From positions 88,313-152,312 of the forward strand of contig NZ_QPJK01000015.1 of assembly GCF_003337555.1 (NCBI RefSeq): a stretch of 64,000 nt of DNA. Reading direction: 5' to 3'. How positions within the stretch are numbered: the stretch's first letter is position 1; every line of letters begins with the position of its first letter. The notes under the pieces were generated by a model, which worked only from the letters and a program-made list of their open reading frames with translations, searched no databases and was not told the origin of the DNA. Both the position numbers and the translations under genes were made by a program. The DNA is from Pseudorhodoferax soli. GTDB lineage: Bacteria; Pseudomonadota; Gammaproteobacteria; Burkholderiales; Burkholderiaceae_C. Positions 43,525-52,972 of this stretch are shown here, piece by piece.

Positions 43525-44502
43525 ATGTCCAAGCCGCTGAACGTCGCCATCCTGGCCTTCCCGCGCTGCCAAGTGCTGGACGTGACAGGCCCGGCGATGG
43601 TGTTCGAAGCCGGCAACGACGCGCTGGGCAAGGCCCACTACAAGGTCCACATCCTCTCGGCCGAGGGCGGCGCCGTGCAGACCAGCAGCGCCGTGGCCAT
43701 GCTCACCAGATCGGTGAAGGAGCTGCCGCCCTCCTCCGTCGACACCTTGCTGATCGCCGGCGGCGACGACTCCGGCCTGCAGACACTGGTGGCCGACGAG
43801 GCGGTGCGCAAGTGGGCCGTCAAGGCCAGCAAGGGCGCGCGGCGCTACGGCTCCATCTGCACCGGCACCTTCGCGCTGGCGCACTTCGGGCTGCTGGATG
43901 GCAAGCGCGTGGCCACGCACTGGTCGGCCTGCGGCACGCTGGCCGAGCGCTGCCCCGATGTGGCCGTCGACACCAACGCGCTGTTCGTCAACGACGGCCG
44001 GCTGTGGACATCCGCTGGCGTGACCACCGGCATCGACATGAGCCTGGAGATGGTGGCCGCGGACCTGGGCAACGCGGTGGCGCACGTGATCGCCAAGCGC
44101 CTGGTGCTCTACGCGCGCCGGCCCGGCTACCAGTCGCAGTTCAGCCCGGTGCTGAACGCGCAGTCGCATGCCGATGCGCCGTTCGCAGAGCTCATCCACT
44201 GGATGCGCGAGAACCTGGCGCTGCGGCTCGACGTGCCGCTGCTGGCCGAGAAGGTGGCGATGTCCGAGCGGACCTTCCTGCGCAAGTTCACCGCCAGCAC
44301 GGGCGAGACGCCCGCGCACTTCGTCGAGACGCTGCGGCTGGACCAGACGCGCAACCTCCTGGCGGCCGGCATGTCGTTGAAGGAGATCGCGGCGCGCACC
44401 GGCTACAGCACCGGCGCGCAGTTGTCCAAGGCGTTCGACCGGCGTTTCGGCATGACGCCGCTGCTGTTCCGCGAGCTGCATTGCCGCGGCCAGGCGGCGT
44501 AG
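43525..44502 (+). CDS. GlxA family transcriptional regulator (DJ-1 sensor plus AraC DNA-binding), 325 aa
   Basis: Residues 1-190 are a DJ-1/PfpI-like domain (VLDVTGPAMVFEAGN, SICTGTFALAHFGLLDG); residues about 225-320 are an AraC/XylS double helix-turn-helix (LAEKVAMSERTFLRKFTASTG and GYSTGAQLSKAFDRRFG). GlxA regulators such as ArgR, CdhR and GbdR activate amino acid and betaine catabolism. Divergent position makes it the likely activator of the DJ-1/transport/oxidase operon. Confidence 0.92.
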   Translation: MSKPLNVAILAFPRCQVLDVTGPAMVFEAGNDALGKAHYKVHILSAEGGAVQTSSAVAMLTRSVKELPPSSVDTLLIAGGDDSGLQTLVADEAVRKWAVKASKGARRYGSICTGTFALAHFGLLDGKRVATHWSACGTLAERCPDVAVDTNALFVNDGRLWTSAGVTTGIDMSLEMVAADLGNAVAHVIAKRLVLYARRPGYQSQFSPVLNAQSHADAPFAELIHWMRENLALRLDVPLLAEKVAMSERTFLRKFTASTGETPAHFVETLRLDQTRNLLAAGMSLKEIAARTGYSTGAQLSKAFDRRFGMTPLLFRELHCRGQAA

Positions 44503-44694
44503 CGCGTACCGCTGCCATCGGGCCTGCACTCTCCGCGCAGGCCACGCGCTCCCGTGGCGGAATTCGACGCAAGATTGACCGTCGCGCAGGTCGCCGCTTC
44601 ACAAGAATGTCCCGGCGCAGTCATGGATGGAAGGTAGCTCCAAAAGAACTGCCTGTTCGTGGCTGCTGCCATCCCCATCCAAAGGATATCCGCC

Positions 44695-46263
44695 ATGAAG
44701 CGTGCAAGCTCCCGTCTTCCCTACCGCACCACGTGCATGACATTGGCCGCCATCACGTTGGCGGCTTGCGGTGGCGGTGACGGCCCCACCCGGCCTGCCG
44801 CCGATGCCACTGCCGAAAAGGCTTGCGCCGCCTTGGCGGGCAAGACCGTGGCGGCTGCTGCGGTCACCGCTGCCACCACCGTCGCTGCGACGGCCGCCGA
44901 TCCCCTGTACTGCAAGGTCAGCGCCACCATCGCGCCGCAGCTGCACCTCGAACTGCGCTTGCCGCAGCGGTGGAACGGCAAGCTCTATTACGAAGGCGGT
45001 GGCGGCTACAACGGCGCGATCCCGCCGCTCATGGGCCCGGCCCTCAAGGCGCTGCAGCAGGGCTACGCCACTGTCAACAGCGACTCCGGCCACACGGGCG
45101 AAGGGCTGTCTGCCGCATTCGCGTTGAACGACCCGCTGGCGGCCTCGCTGTTCGGCTCCGCGGCGGTGCCGGCGGTGCTGTCGTCCGCCCGGGAGATGGT
45201 GCTGGCGGCGTATGGCCAACCGCCCGAGAAGGCCTACTTCGAAGGCTGCTCGGAAGGCGGGCGCGAAGCGCTGATGGCTGCCCAGCGCAACCCCGGCCTG
45301 TTCGACGGGATCATCGCGCGCGCGCCCGGCCACAACTGGACGGGCTTCATGGGGCACTGGAACCGCAACGCCAAGGCGGTGGCGGCGCCGGGCGGCCAGT
45401 TCTCTGCCGCGAAGCTGGGGCTGCTGGCCCAGGCCGTGCGCAGCGCCTGCGATGCCAACGACGGCATCGCCGATGGCATCGTCTCCAACCCGCAAGCCTG
45501 CAGCTTCGACCCCGCGGCGCTGCGCTGCGCCGGCGGCGCGGACACTGGCGACACCTGCCTGTCGGACGCGCAACTGGCGGTGGTGCAGTCGCGCACCTCG
45601 CCGGCTTCGTTCGCCGACGGCGCCTACACCAGCGCGCCGCTGGCACTCAGTGGCCAGGAAGACGATCTCTTCGCCGGCTGGGAGATGTGGGTCACTGGCG
45701 CCGGCAACGTGCGCAACGCACTGCACTTCCTGTTCCAGGACACCACGGTCAAGCACTACCTGGCCCGCGATCCAGCGCAGGATTCACTGGCCTATGCCTT
45801 CGAGTCGAATCCAGCGGCGCTGCAGAACCTCTCCGCACTCAACGATGCGACGGATGCCGACCTGCGCCCCTTCAAGAACAGCCGCGCCAAGCTGATCCTC
45901 TGGCACGGCGGCAGCGATCCCTCGCTGAGCCCGCAGGCCACGACGGACTACTACCGGGCCGTCACCGCGGCAGTGGGCGGCCAGGCCGAGGTGGACACGT
46001 TCGCGCGCTACTACATCGCCCCAGGCGTGGGCCACTGCGAAGGCGGCCCGGGCGCAGACCAGAGCGACCTGCTCGGCCCGCTCGACGCCTGGGTGACGGC
46101 TGGCGCCGCACCGGGCACCCTCAGCGCGGCGAAGGTGGCCAATGGCATGGTCCAGGCCAGCCGCCCGCTGTGCCGCTTTCCGCAGTATCCGCGCTACACC
46201 GGACCGGCGAACGACGCTGCCGCGGCGGCGCTGGCCGCGAACTACACCTGCACCATGCCCTGA
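44695..46263 (+). CDS. Tannase/feruloyl esterase family lipoprotein, 522 aa
   Basis: Lipoprotein signal with lipobox LAAC (Cys25). Catalytic Ser186 is in the tannase motif EGCSEGGREALMAAQ. The acid is probably Asp in WHGGSDPSLSP, and His is in APGVGHCEGGPG. The CS-D-HC pattern with flanking cysteines is diagnostic for the family: the paired Cys tie Ser and His loops. It should hydrolyse esters of phenolic acids (gallate, ferulate or similar plant esters) at the cell surface or periplasm. Single gene. Confidence 0.9.
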   Translation: MKRASSRLPYRTTCMTLAAITLAACGGGDGPTRPAADATAEKACAALAGKTVAAAAVTAATTVAATAADPLYCKVSATIAPQLHLELRLPQRWNGKLYYEGGGGYNGAIPPLMGPALKALQQGYATVNSDSGHTGEGLSAAFALNDPLAASLFGSAAVPAVLSSAREMVLAAYGQPPEKAYFEGCSEGGREALMAAQRNPGLFDGIIARAPGHNWTGFMGHWNRNAKAVAAPGGQFSAAKLGLLAQAVRSACDANDGIADGIVSNPQACSFDPAALRCAGGADTGDTCLSDAQLAVVQSRTSPASFADGAYTSAPLALSGQEDDLFAGWEMWVTGAGNVRNALHFLFQDTTVKHYLARDPAQDSLAYAFESNPAALQNLSALNDATDADLRPFKNSRAKLILWHGGSDPSLSPQATTDYYRAVTAAVGGQAEVDTFARYYIAPGVGHCEGGPGADQSDLLGPLDAWVTAGAAPGTLSAAKVANGMVQASRPLCRFPQYPRYTGPANDAAAAALAANYTCTMP

Positions 46264-46343
46264 GGGGCAGCGGCCGGCCGACGGCGATCCTGCAGAATGA
46301 AGCGGCGATCCACCCCACCAGCCGCCCCGGCGCCGGAGAACCC

Positions 46344-48005
46344 ATGGCCACCCCCGAAACGATCGAAGTGGAAACGCGTCGGCACCAGATGTTCCCGGTG
46401 CTCGATGCGGCCGATGCAGCGCGTGTGCGCCGCTTCGGCGAACTGCGGCACTACCCGCGCGGCAGCTGCCTGTTCCGCGCTGGCGAGCCCGGGCCCGGCC
46501 TGTACCTGGTGCTGGCGGGCAAGGTGGCCATCACGCAGCGCGACGGCCTGGGCCACGTGACGCCGGTGGCCGTGCAGGGGCCGGGCCAGTTCCTGGCGGA
46601 GGTCGGCACGCTGTCGGGCCAGCCGGCGCTGGTCGATGGCCATGCCGACGAGGACGTGGAGGCGCTGCTGGTGCCACCGGAGCAGTTGCGCGCCCTGATC
46701 GTGGCCGAGGCCGACCTGGGTGAGCGCATGGTGCGGGCGCTGATCCTGCGCCGCGTGGCGCTGATCGACGCAGGGGCCAGCGGCCCGGTGCTGATGGGCC
46801 CGCCCGATTCCGCAGACCTGGTGCGGCTGCAGAACTTCCTGCGCCGCAACGGCCAGCCCTACCACGTGGTGGATGCGTCCACCGACCCCGATGCCGCGAC
46901 GCTGCTGGAGCAGTACGGCGAGGCCAGCCTGGTGGTGGCCTGCCCCAATGGCGCAGTGCTGGTCAACCCGAGCGAAGACGCGCTGGCGCGCTGCATCGGC
47001 ATGGTGGACACCGCAGAACATGCCGACCTGTTCGACGTGATCGTGGTGGGCGCCGGCCCGGCCGGGCTGGCGACGGCCGTCTACGCCGCATCGGAGGGGC
47101 TGCGCGTGATCGTGCTGGACTGCCGCAGCTACGGCGGCCAGGCCGGCGCCAGCGCGCGCATCGAGAACTACCTGGGCTTTCCCACCGGCATTTCCGGTGG
47201 CGCGCTGGCCGGGCGGGCCTATGTGCAGGCGCAGAAGTTCGGTGCCGAGATGATGATCCCGGCCAAGGCGGTGTCGCTGGACTGCAGCGGCACGCACACC
47301 GGCGAGGGGCTGCGCGTGGGGCTGGCCGACGGCCGGCAACTGCGCGCGCGCACCGTGGTGGTGGCCAGCGGCGCGCGCTACCGCCGTCCGCAGGTGCCGC
47401 GGCTGTCGGAGTTCGAGGGCCGCGGCGTGTGGTACTGGGCCTCGGCCATCGAGGCGCGCATGTGCTCCATGCAGGAGGTGGCGCTGGTCGGCGGGGGCAA
47501 CTCGGCCGGGCAGGCCGCGGTGTTCCTCTCGCAGCACGCAGCGCTGGTCAACATCCTGGTACGCGGGCCTTCGCTGGCGGCCAGCATGTCGCGCTACCTG
47601 ATCGACCGCATCGAGGCTTCGCCCAACATCGTGCTGCGCCCGCACACCGAGCTGGTCAGCCTGCACGGCGAACCCGCCACCGGGCTGGAAGGCGCGACCT
47701 GGCGCGACGCGCGCACCGGCGGCCAGCACGATTGCCCGGCGCGCAACCTGTTCCTGTTCGTCGGTGCCGAGCCCGAGGCCGACTGGCTGCAAGGATGCGG
47801 TGTGGCGGTGGACCGCCACGGCTTCGTGCAGACCGGAGACGATGCGCAGGCCAAGGGTGCGCTGGAGACCAGCGTGCCGGGCGTGTTCGCGGTGGGCGAC
47901 GTGCGCTCCGGCTCGGTCAAGCGCGTGGGCGGCGCCATCGGCGAAGGTGCGGCGGCGGTGGCGCAGATCCATGCGCACCTGGCGCAGGTGTCGGCGACGG
48001 CCTGA
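46344..48005 (+). CDS. Cyclic nucleotide-binding domain plus thioredoxin reductase-like flavoprotein, 553 aa
   Basis: Three parts: a CNB domain (about 20-140; GSCLFRAGEPGPGLYLVLAG), a small thioredoxin/glutaredoxin-like segment (about 150-225; VRLQNFLRRNGQPYHVVDAS), and an FAD/NAD(P)H pyridine nucleotide-disulphide reductase module (VIVVGAGPAGLATAVYAAS; second site VALVGGGNSAGQAA). The position where thioredoxin reductase carries its CxxC reads WYWASAIEARMC, so the redox disulphide is absent. The protein belongs to a known but poorly characterised family; substrate and nucleotide ligand are unknown. Confidence 0.88.
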   Translation: MATPETIEVETRRHQMFPVLDAADAARVRRFGELRHYPRGSCLFRAGEPGPGLYLVLAGKVAITQRDGLGHVTPVAVQGPGQFLAEVGTLSGQPALVDGHADEDVEALLVPPEQLRALIVAEADLGERMVRALILRRVALIDAGASGPVLMGPPDSADLVRLQNFLRRNGQPYHVVDASTDPDAATLLEQYGEASLVVACPNGAVLVNPSEDALARCIGMVDTAEHADLFDVIVVGAGPAGLATAVYAASEGLRVIVLDCRSYGGQAGASARIENYLGFPTGISGGALAGRAYVQAQKFGAEMMIPAKAVSLDCSGTHTGEGLRVGLADGRQLRARTVVVASGARYRRPQVPRLSEFEGRGVWYWASAIEARMCSMQEVALVGGGNSAGQAAVFLSQHAALVNILVRGPSLAASMSRYLIDRIEASPNIVLRPHTELVSLHGEPATGLEGATWRDARTGGQHDCPARNLFLFVGAEPEADWLQGCGVAVDRHGFVQTGDDAQAKGALETSVPGVFAVGDVRSGSVKRVGGAIGEGAAAVAQIHAHLAQVSATA

Positions 48006-48012
48006 GCAGCAC

Positions 48013-48074
48013 CGCGCTCCGACCTCGCTCCTACAGCGCTCCGACAGCGCTCCGACAGCGCTCCGACAGCGCTC
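48013..48074. repeat. 11-bp tandem repeat
   Basis: Three perfect units of AGCGCTCCGAC (48035-48067) with a partial fourth (to 48074) and two degenerate units before (from 48013). It fills the gap between two convergent genes and touches the stop codon of the amidohydrolase. Too short and too tightly packed for a CRISPR array. Confidence 0.9.
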
Positions 48075-49530
48075 AAGCTGCGAGCTTGTCCTGCCGCGTG
48101 ATGACCTGGCCACTGCGTGCGCCCGTGTGCACGCCGTGCTGCCAGGTGACGGTGCCGTTGACGACCACGGCATCGATGCCCTCGGCCGGCCGCGTCGGCG
48201 TCTCGTAGTTGGCGGCGTCGCGGATGGTGGCCGCATCGAAGACCACGATGTCGGCATGTTGGCCCACCTGCAGCGTGCCACGGCCCTGCAGGCCGAAGTT
48301 GCGCGCGGTGAGACCGCTCATCTTCCACACCGCGGTCTCGAGCGGGAACAGGCCGATGTCGCGGCTGTAGTGCCCCAGCACGCGCGGGAAGGTGCCCCAC
48401 AGGCGCGGGTGCGGCTTGTCGCCCAGCGGGATGCCGTCGGAGCCGATCATGGTCTCGTCGAAGGCCAGCACGCGCTGCACGTCGCCCTCGTCCATCATGA
48501 AGTAGATGGCGCTGCCGGGTTGCAGCCGGCGCGCGGCTTCTTCCCTGGGCACGCCCCATTCGGCGGCGATGTCGGCCAGGTCGCGCCCGGCACATTCGGG
48601 GTGCGGCTCGCTGCTGGCGATCAGCACGCGGTTGTCCAGCATGCCGCGGTCGGTGCGGATCATGGTGGAGCCGGCCGTGTAGGGATAGCAGTCGAGCGCC
48701 ACGCACTGGTGGCGCATGGTCTCGCGGATCAGCGGCAGCGTGGCCCTGGTCTTGCCGAAGTTGGGGGTGTGCATGGCCTTGTGGTGCGACAGCACCACGG
48801 GCACACCCAGCGCGCGGCCGATGGCGAAGGACTCTTGCAGTGCTTCGATGATCCGGTCGGCCTCGTCGCGCATGTGCGTCACGTACACCGCGCCACGCGC
48901 GCTCAGCGGACGGCCCACTTCGATGATCTCGTCGGTGGTCGCGTGCGTGGCGGTGGCGTAGAAGGTGCCGGTGGACAGGCCGATGGCGCCGGCTGCCATC
49001 GCCTCTTCGACATGGGCGCGCATGGCGGCGATCTCGGTGGCGCTGGCCGGCCGGTCGAGCTGGTCCATGGTCACGCCGCGCAGCGTCGAATGGCCGACCA
49101 TCGCGGCCACGTTCACCGAGGACGGCGTGGCGCGCAGTGCGTCGAGGTACGCGGCGAAGCTGGTGAAGCGGCCCTGCGGCGGCGCGTCGATCAGGTTCAG
49201 CGGCATCGGCAGGTCCATGCCGTCGCGCAGCGGCGCCGCGCTGACGCCGCAGTTGCCGGTGACCACCGTTGTCACGCCCTGCGAGACCTTGAAGGGCATG
49301 GCCGGCTGGGAGAGCACGGCCTGGTCGTCGTGCGTGTGCGAATCGATGAAGCCCGGTGCGACGATGCGGCCGGCGGCGTGGAGCACCGTGTCGGCGGCCG
49401 CGGCAGACAGTTCACCGATGGCCGCGATGCGCCCCTTCCGCACGCCGATGTCGGCCGCGAAGCGCGGGCGCCTGGTGCCGTCGATCACCGTGCCGCCGCG
49501 GATCAGCAGGTCGAAGTGGGTGGGGTTCAT
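48073..49530 (-). CDS. N-acyl-D-amino-acid deacylase-like amidohydrolase, 485 aa
   Basis: Urease-superfamily enzyme of the D-aminoacylase branch. Features: small N-terminal beta domain (FDLLIRGGTVIDGT), HxH in GFIDSHTHDD, the family stretch VTTVVTGNCGVSAAP, GLSTGTFY, THMRDEADRII, LSHHKAMHTPNFG, and the late metal Asp region IGSDGIPLGDKPHPR. It should remove acyl groups from N-acyl-D-amino acids. Its promoter carries the same 20-bp box as the GlxA/DJ-1 divergent promoter, so it may belong to that regulon. Confidence 0.9.
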   Translation of the reverse strand: MNPTHFDLLIRGGTVIDGTRRPRFAADIGVRKGRIAAIGELSAAAADTVLHAAGRIVAPGFIDSHTHDDQAVLSQPAMPFKVSQGVTTVVTGNCGVSAAPLRDGMDLPMPLNLIDAPPQGRFTSFAAYLDALRATPSSVNVAAMVGHSTLRGVTMDQLDRPASATEIAAMRAHVEEAMAAGAIGLSTGTFYATATHATTDEIIEVGRPLSARGAVYVTHMRDEADRIIEALQESFAIGRALGVPVVLSHHKAMHTPNFGKTRATLPLIRETMRHQCVALDCYPYTAGSTMIRTDRGMLDNRVLIASSEPHPECAGRDLADIAAEWGVPREEAARRLQPGSAIYFMMDEGDVQRVLAFDETMIGSDGIPLGDKPHPRLWGTFPRVLGHYSRDIGLFPLETAVWKMSGLTARNFGLQGRGTLQVGQHADIVVFDAATIRDAANYETPTRPAEGIDAVVVNGTVTWQHGVHTGARSGQVITRQDKLAA

Positions 49531-49579
49531 GTGCAGCCGGCCCTTGCAAGAAAGCTGCGATTGTGAAAAGCGGGTGGTC

Positions 49580-49615
49580 TGGCGTAAATGACAAACGCAC
49601 GGTCATTTCCGCCAG
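49580..49615. promoter_or_regulatory. GlxA-type box 2
   Basis: An exact copy of the 20-bp core TGGCGTAAATGACAAACGCA (49580-49599) followed by a block ending TCCGCCAG; 32 of 36 bases agree with box 1. It lies 50-85 bp upstream of the D-aminoacylase-like gene (start 49530), a suitable distance for an AraC-type activator. Confidence 0.65.
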
Positions 49616-49758
49616 CAAGGCACGGTCCCCACGCCCTCAGATACAACCATAAAACAGCGCAATGTCTGTTACACACTTGCATCGTTTTCGTACCTAATTT
49701 GGCATCTGGTTACGTAAGATCGCTGGCCCGACTACCACTTTTCCCCGGGAGGGAGAAC

Positions 49759-50760
49759 ATGTTTGCAAACCAACTCCGCGCGCTGTGGCGCGTGCTGTGC
49801 ATGGCCCTGTGCCTGGCACTGCTGCCTGCGGCCTGGGCTGGCCAGGTCAGCTACAACGGCCTGTATGTCTTCGGCGACAGCCTGTCGGACACCGGCAACG
49901 ACTACATCGTCAGCGGCAGCATGGGCATGACGCCCGCCATTCCCCCTTCGGCCACGCCCTATGCCACCTATTGGCAGGGCCGCTTCAGCAACGGGCCCGT
50001 GGCGGCCGAGTACCTGTGGCGCCTGATGGCGCGCAGGAACAACGCCGAGCTCTCGCCCTCGGTGACCGACCCCACGCTGAGCACCAAGCCGGCGCTGAGC
50101 TTCGCCTTCGGCGGCTCGGCCTCGGGCATTTCCACGCCCACGCCCATGGGCTTCACGGTGCCTGGCCTGCTGGGCCAGGTTGGACAGTTCACGACCGCGC
50201 TGAACGGCCGCAAGGCGCCCAGCACGGCGCTCTACATGGTCTGGAGCGGCTCGAACGACTACCTGCAGATGCTGACGAGCGACCCGTACACGGTAGTGGC
50301 CAACGTCACCACCGCGATCCGCGGCCTGTACGTGGCCGGCGCCCGCGACTTCATCGTGCCCAACCTGGCCGACATGGGCATCACGCCGTTCGCCACGTCG
50401 CAGGGGCTGGGCCCGCAGTTCACCGCGCTGAGCAAGCAGCACAACGCGCTGCTCAAGACCGCGCTGGCCAACCTGGGCCGCGAGCTGCGCGGCGTGCGCA
50501 TCGTGACGGTGGACGTCTACAAGCTGGGCGCCACGCTGCTGTCCACCGGTCTCATCATCGACGACGTGCCGGCCGCCGAATTCCTGGCGCCGGGCAAGGG
50601 CGCGGCCACCTGCCTGTTCACCAACCCGGCCACCTGCGTGGACGTGACCCAGCCGGCCTTCATGCCGCCCTTCCTGTTCTGGGACGCCATGCACCCGACC
50701 ACGCAGGTGCATGGCGTGATCGGCACGGCCATGTTCGCCGCGCTGCTGACGCAGCGCTGA
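49759..50760 (+). CDS. Secreted SGNH/GDSL hydrolase, 333 aa
   Basis: Signal peptide (cleaved after AAWA, about residue 29). Block I is YVFGDSLSDTGND with the nucleophilic Ser; block III is WSGSNDYL and block V is FWDAMHPTTQVH with Asp and His. This is the secreted phospholipase/esterase type related to the passenger domain of GDSL autotransporters, but there is no C-terminal beta-barrel, so the product is probably periplasmic or extracellular. SD GGGAGGGAG is strong. The upstream 130 bp is AT-rich and probably holds the promoter. Confidence 0.92.
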   Translation: MFANQLRALWRVLCMALCLALLPAAWAGQVSYNGLYVFGDSLSDTGNDYIVSGSMGMTPAIPPSATPYATYWQGRFSNGPVAAEYLWRLMARRNNAELSPSVTDPTLSTKPALSFAFGGSASGISTPTPMGFTVPGLLGQVGQFTTALNGRKAPSTALYMVWSGSNDYLQMLTSDPYTVVANVTTAIRGLYVAGARDFIVPNLADMGITPFATSQGLGPQFTALSKQHNALLKTALANLGRELRGVRIVTVDVYKLGATLLSTGLIIDDVPAAEFLAPGKGAATCLFTNPATCVDVTQPAFMPPFLFWDAMHPTTQVHGVIGTAMFAALLTQR

Positions 50761-50764
50761 GCCA

Positions 50765-51898
50765 CTACACCCTTTCCAGCACCGTCGCGATGCCCTGCCC
50801 GCCACCGATGCACTGCGTGGCCAGGGCGTAACGCCCCTTCTCGCGCGCCAGCAGCGCCGCCGCCTTGCCGGTGATGCGCGCGCCGGTGGCGCCCAGCGGG
50901 TGGCCGATGGCGAGGCCGCCACCGTCGAGGTTGACGGTCTCCATCGCCAGGCCCAGGTCGCGGATGCAGGCGAGCGCCTGCGACGAGAAGGCCTCGTTGA
51001 TCTCCACCACATCCAGATCGGCGACCGTGAGCCCGGCGCGCGCCAGCGCCTTGCGTGTGGCCGGGACCGGGCCGATGCCCATGATGGCCGGGTCCACGCC
51101 CACCGTGGCGAAGCTGCGCACGCGCGCCAGCGGCGCCAGGCCATGGCGCTCGGCGAACGCGTCGCTGGTCACCAGCACCACGGCGGCGCCGTCGGTCAGC
51201 GGCGAGGCGGTGCCGGCCGTCACCACGCCATCGGGCCGGAACGCGGGCTTGAGCCCGGCCAGCGCCTCGGCCGAGGTGGCAGGGCGGATGCAGCCATCGG
51301 CATCGACGACCTCGCCATCCGGTAGCCGGATGGGCACGATCTCGGCGGCCAGCCGGCCCAGCTCGCGCGCGGCGGCGGCCTTGCGGTGCGATTGCACGGC
51401 CAGCGCCTCCTGGTCGGCGCGGCCCACGTTCCAGCGCTGCGCCACGTTCTCGGCCGTCTCGCCCATGGAGATGTAGGCGTCGGTGGTGGCCTGCAGCGCC
51501 GGGTGCGGCGAGAAGTTGAAGCCGCCCTGCGGCACCATGCTCATGGACTCCACGCCCACGCACAGGAAGGCTTCGCCCATGCCGGCCTCGATCTGCGCGG
51601 CGGCGATGTGCACGGCCTGCATGGACGAGCCGCAGAAGCGGTTCACCGTCATGCCGCCGACTTCGTGCGGCAGGCCGGCCAGCAGGCCGACGATGCGCGC
51701 GAGGTTGTTGCCCTGCGCGGCCTCGGGGTAGGCACAGCCGAGGATGATGTCCTCCAGCAGTGCGGGATCGAGGCCGGTGCGGCGCAGCAGGTCCTGCACC
51801 ACGGCCGCGGCCAGCGTGTCGGGCCGCACCTCGGCCAGGCGGCCCTTGCGGGCGAAGTGGAAGGGCGAACGCGCGTAGGCGCTGATGAGGGCTTTCAT
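50765..51898 (-). CDS. Acetyl-CoA C-acyltransferase (thiolase), 377 aa
   Basis: All thiolase residues are present: nucleophile Cys89 in NRFCGSSMQA, the NEAFSSQ loop, His in GHPLGATGAR, and the second catalytic Cys in ATQCIGGGQG. Length is slightly short of the usual 390-400 but complete. It condenses or cleaves 3-ketoacyl-CoA. The gene converges with the SGNH hydrolase gene (4 nt between stops) and lies upstream-adjacent to none of the usual beta-oxidation partners. Confidence 0.94.
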   Translation of the reverse strand: MKALISAYARSPFHFARKGRLAEVRPDTLAAAVVQDLLRRTGLDPALLEDIILGCAYPEAAQGNNLARIVGLLAGLPHEVGGMTVNRFCGSSMQAVHIAAAQIEAGMGEAFLCVGVESMSMVPQGGFNFSPHPALQATTDAYISMGETAENVAQRWNVGRADQEALAVQSHRKAAAARELGRLAAEIVPIRLPDGEVVDADGCIRPATSAEALAGLKPAFRPDGVVTAGTASPLTDGAAVVLVTSDAFAERHGLAPLARVRSFATVGVDPAIMGIGPVPATRKALARAGLTVADLDVVEINEAFSSQALACIRDLGLAMETVNLDGGGLAIGHPLGATGARITGKAAALLAREKGRYALATQCIGGGQGIATVLERV

Positions 51899-51933
51899 GG
51901 GGGGCTCCTGGGATCGATGGAGGGAGGTATGGT

Positions 51934-52950
51934 TCAGGCGACAGGCCGCTCGGGCGCCCGCAGCGCGGTGTCGTCCTGCGCCACGGCGGCTGCCGCAGCC
52001 TGGCCAGCGGCCGGTGCGCTGGCTGCATCCAGCCGGGCCAGCTGCTCAGGCGACAGCACCAGCGCCATGGCGCCGAGGTTGGACACCAGCTGCGCGCGTG
52101 AACGCGGGCCGATCAGCGGCAGCGCGCCACGTTGCGCCACCCAGGCGATGGCCACCTGGTCGGGGCTGGCCTGCAGCTCGGCCGCCACCGCCAGCACGCT
52201 GTCGAGCACGGCGCTGCGCTGGGCCGAGTCCTCGGCCTGGAACACCTTGCCGCCCAGGGCCTCGGCCCGGCCTGCCTCGCCCTTGCGGTACTTGCCGGTC
52301 AGCATGCCGCCGCCCAGCGGCGACCAGGTGACCGGCGCGATGCCCAGTGCCTGGCAGACGGCGAGCACATCGGCCTCGGGCGCACGCTGCACCAGGCTGT
52401 ATTCGAACTGCGCCGCGGCGATGGGCACGGCGCGGGTCAGTTCGGCCAGCGTCGCCGCGCGCGCCAACCGCCAGGCCGCGAAGTTGGACAGGCCCGCATA
52501 CAGGATCTTGCCGGCGCGAGACAGGTCGTCCAGGCCGCGCACGATCTCGTCGGACGGCGTGAGCCCGTCCGGTTGGTGGACCCAGTACAGGTCGATGCGG
52601 TCGGTCTGCAGCCGGCGCAGGCTGGCCTCGACCGAGGCCACCATGGCCCGGCGGCTGTTGCCGGTGACCAGGCGGTTGGCGTCCGGCGTGGCGCCGCTGG
52701 TGTATTTGGTGGCGAGGAAGAAGTCCTCGCGCCGCCCGGCCAGCAGCGTGCCCAGGATCTCTTCGGACTGGCCGAACTGGTAGATGTCGGCGGTGTCGAT
52801 GAAGTTGCCGCCCGCCTCGGCATAGGTGTTGAAGATGGCGGCGCTCTCGGCCGCGTCCGCGCCATGGCCCCAGCGGCGGCCGAAATTCGCGGTGCCCAAT
52901 GCGATCTGCGCCAGCGGCACGCCGGTGGTGCCCAGGGTCTTGTATTGCAT
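51934..52950 (-). CDS. Aldo/keto reductase, 338 aa
   Basis: AKR TIM barrel with catalytic Asp and Tyr in GGNFIDTADIYQFGQSEE, Lys in FFLATKYTSG, and His in LYWVHQPDG; the C-terminal NADPH site has PLIGPRSRAQLVSNLGA. The Ala-rich tail of 35 residues is a variable extension. It sits 35 nt upstream of the thiolase and 22 nt downstream of the SDR gene, so the three probably form an operon. Confidence 0.93.
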   Translation of the reverse strand: MQYKTLGTTGVPLAQIALGTANFGRRWGHGADAAESAAIFNTYAEAGGNFIDTADIYQFGQSEEILGTLLAGRREDFFLATKYTSGATPDANRLVTGNSRRAMVASVEASLRRLQTDRIDLYWVHQPDGLTPSDEIVRGLDDLSRAGKILYAGLSNFAAWRLARAATLAELTRAVPIAAAQFEYSLVQRAPEADVLAVCQALGIAPVTWSPLGGGMLTGKYRKGEAGRAEALGGKVFQAEDSAQRSAVLDSVLAVAAELQASPDQVAIAWVAQRGALPLIGPRSRAQLVSNLGAMALVLSPEQLARLDAASAPAAGQAAAAAVAQDDTALRAPERPVA

Positions 52951-52972
52951 GTGTGCCTTCGTTCGCTGCGAT

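Noticed and set aside
48013..48074. CRISPR array
   Set aside because: Units are 11 bp with no spacers and there are no cas genes in the window.
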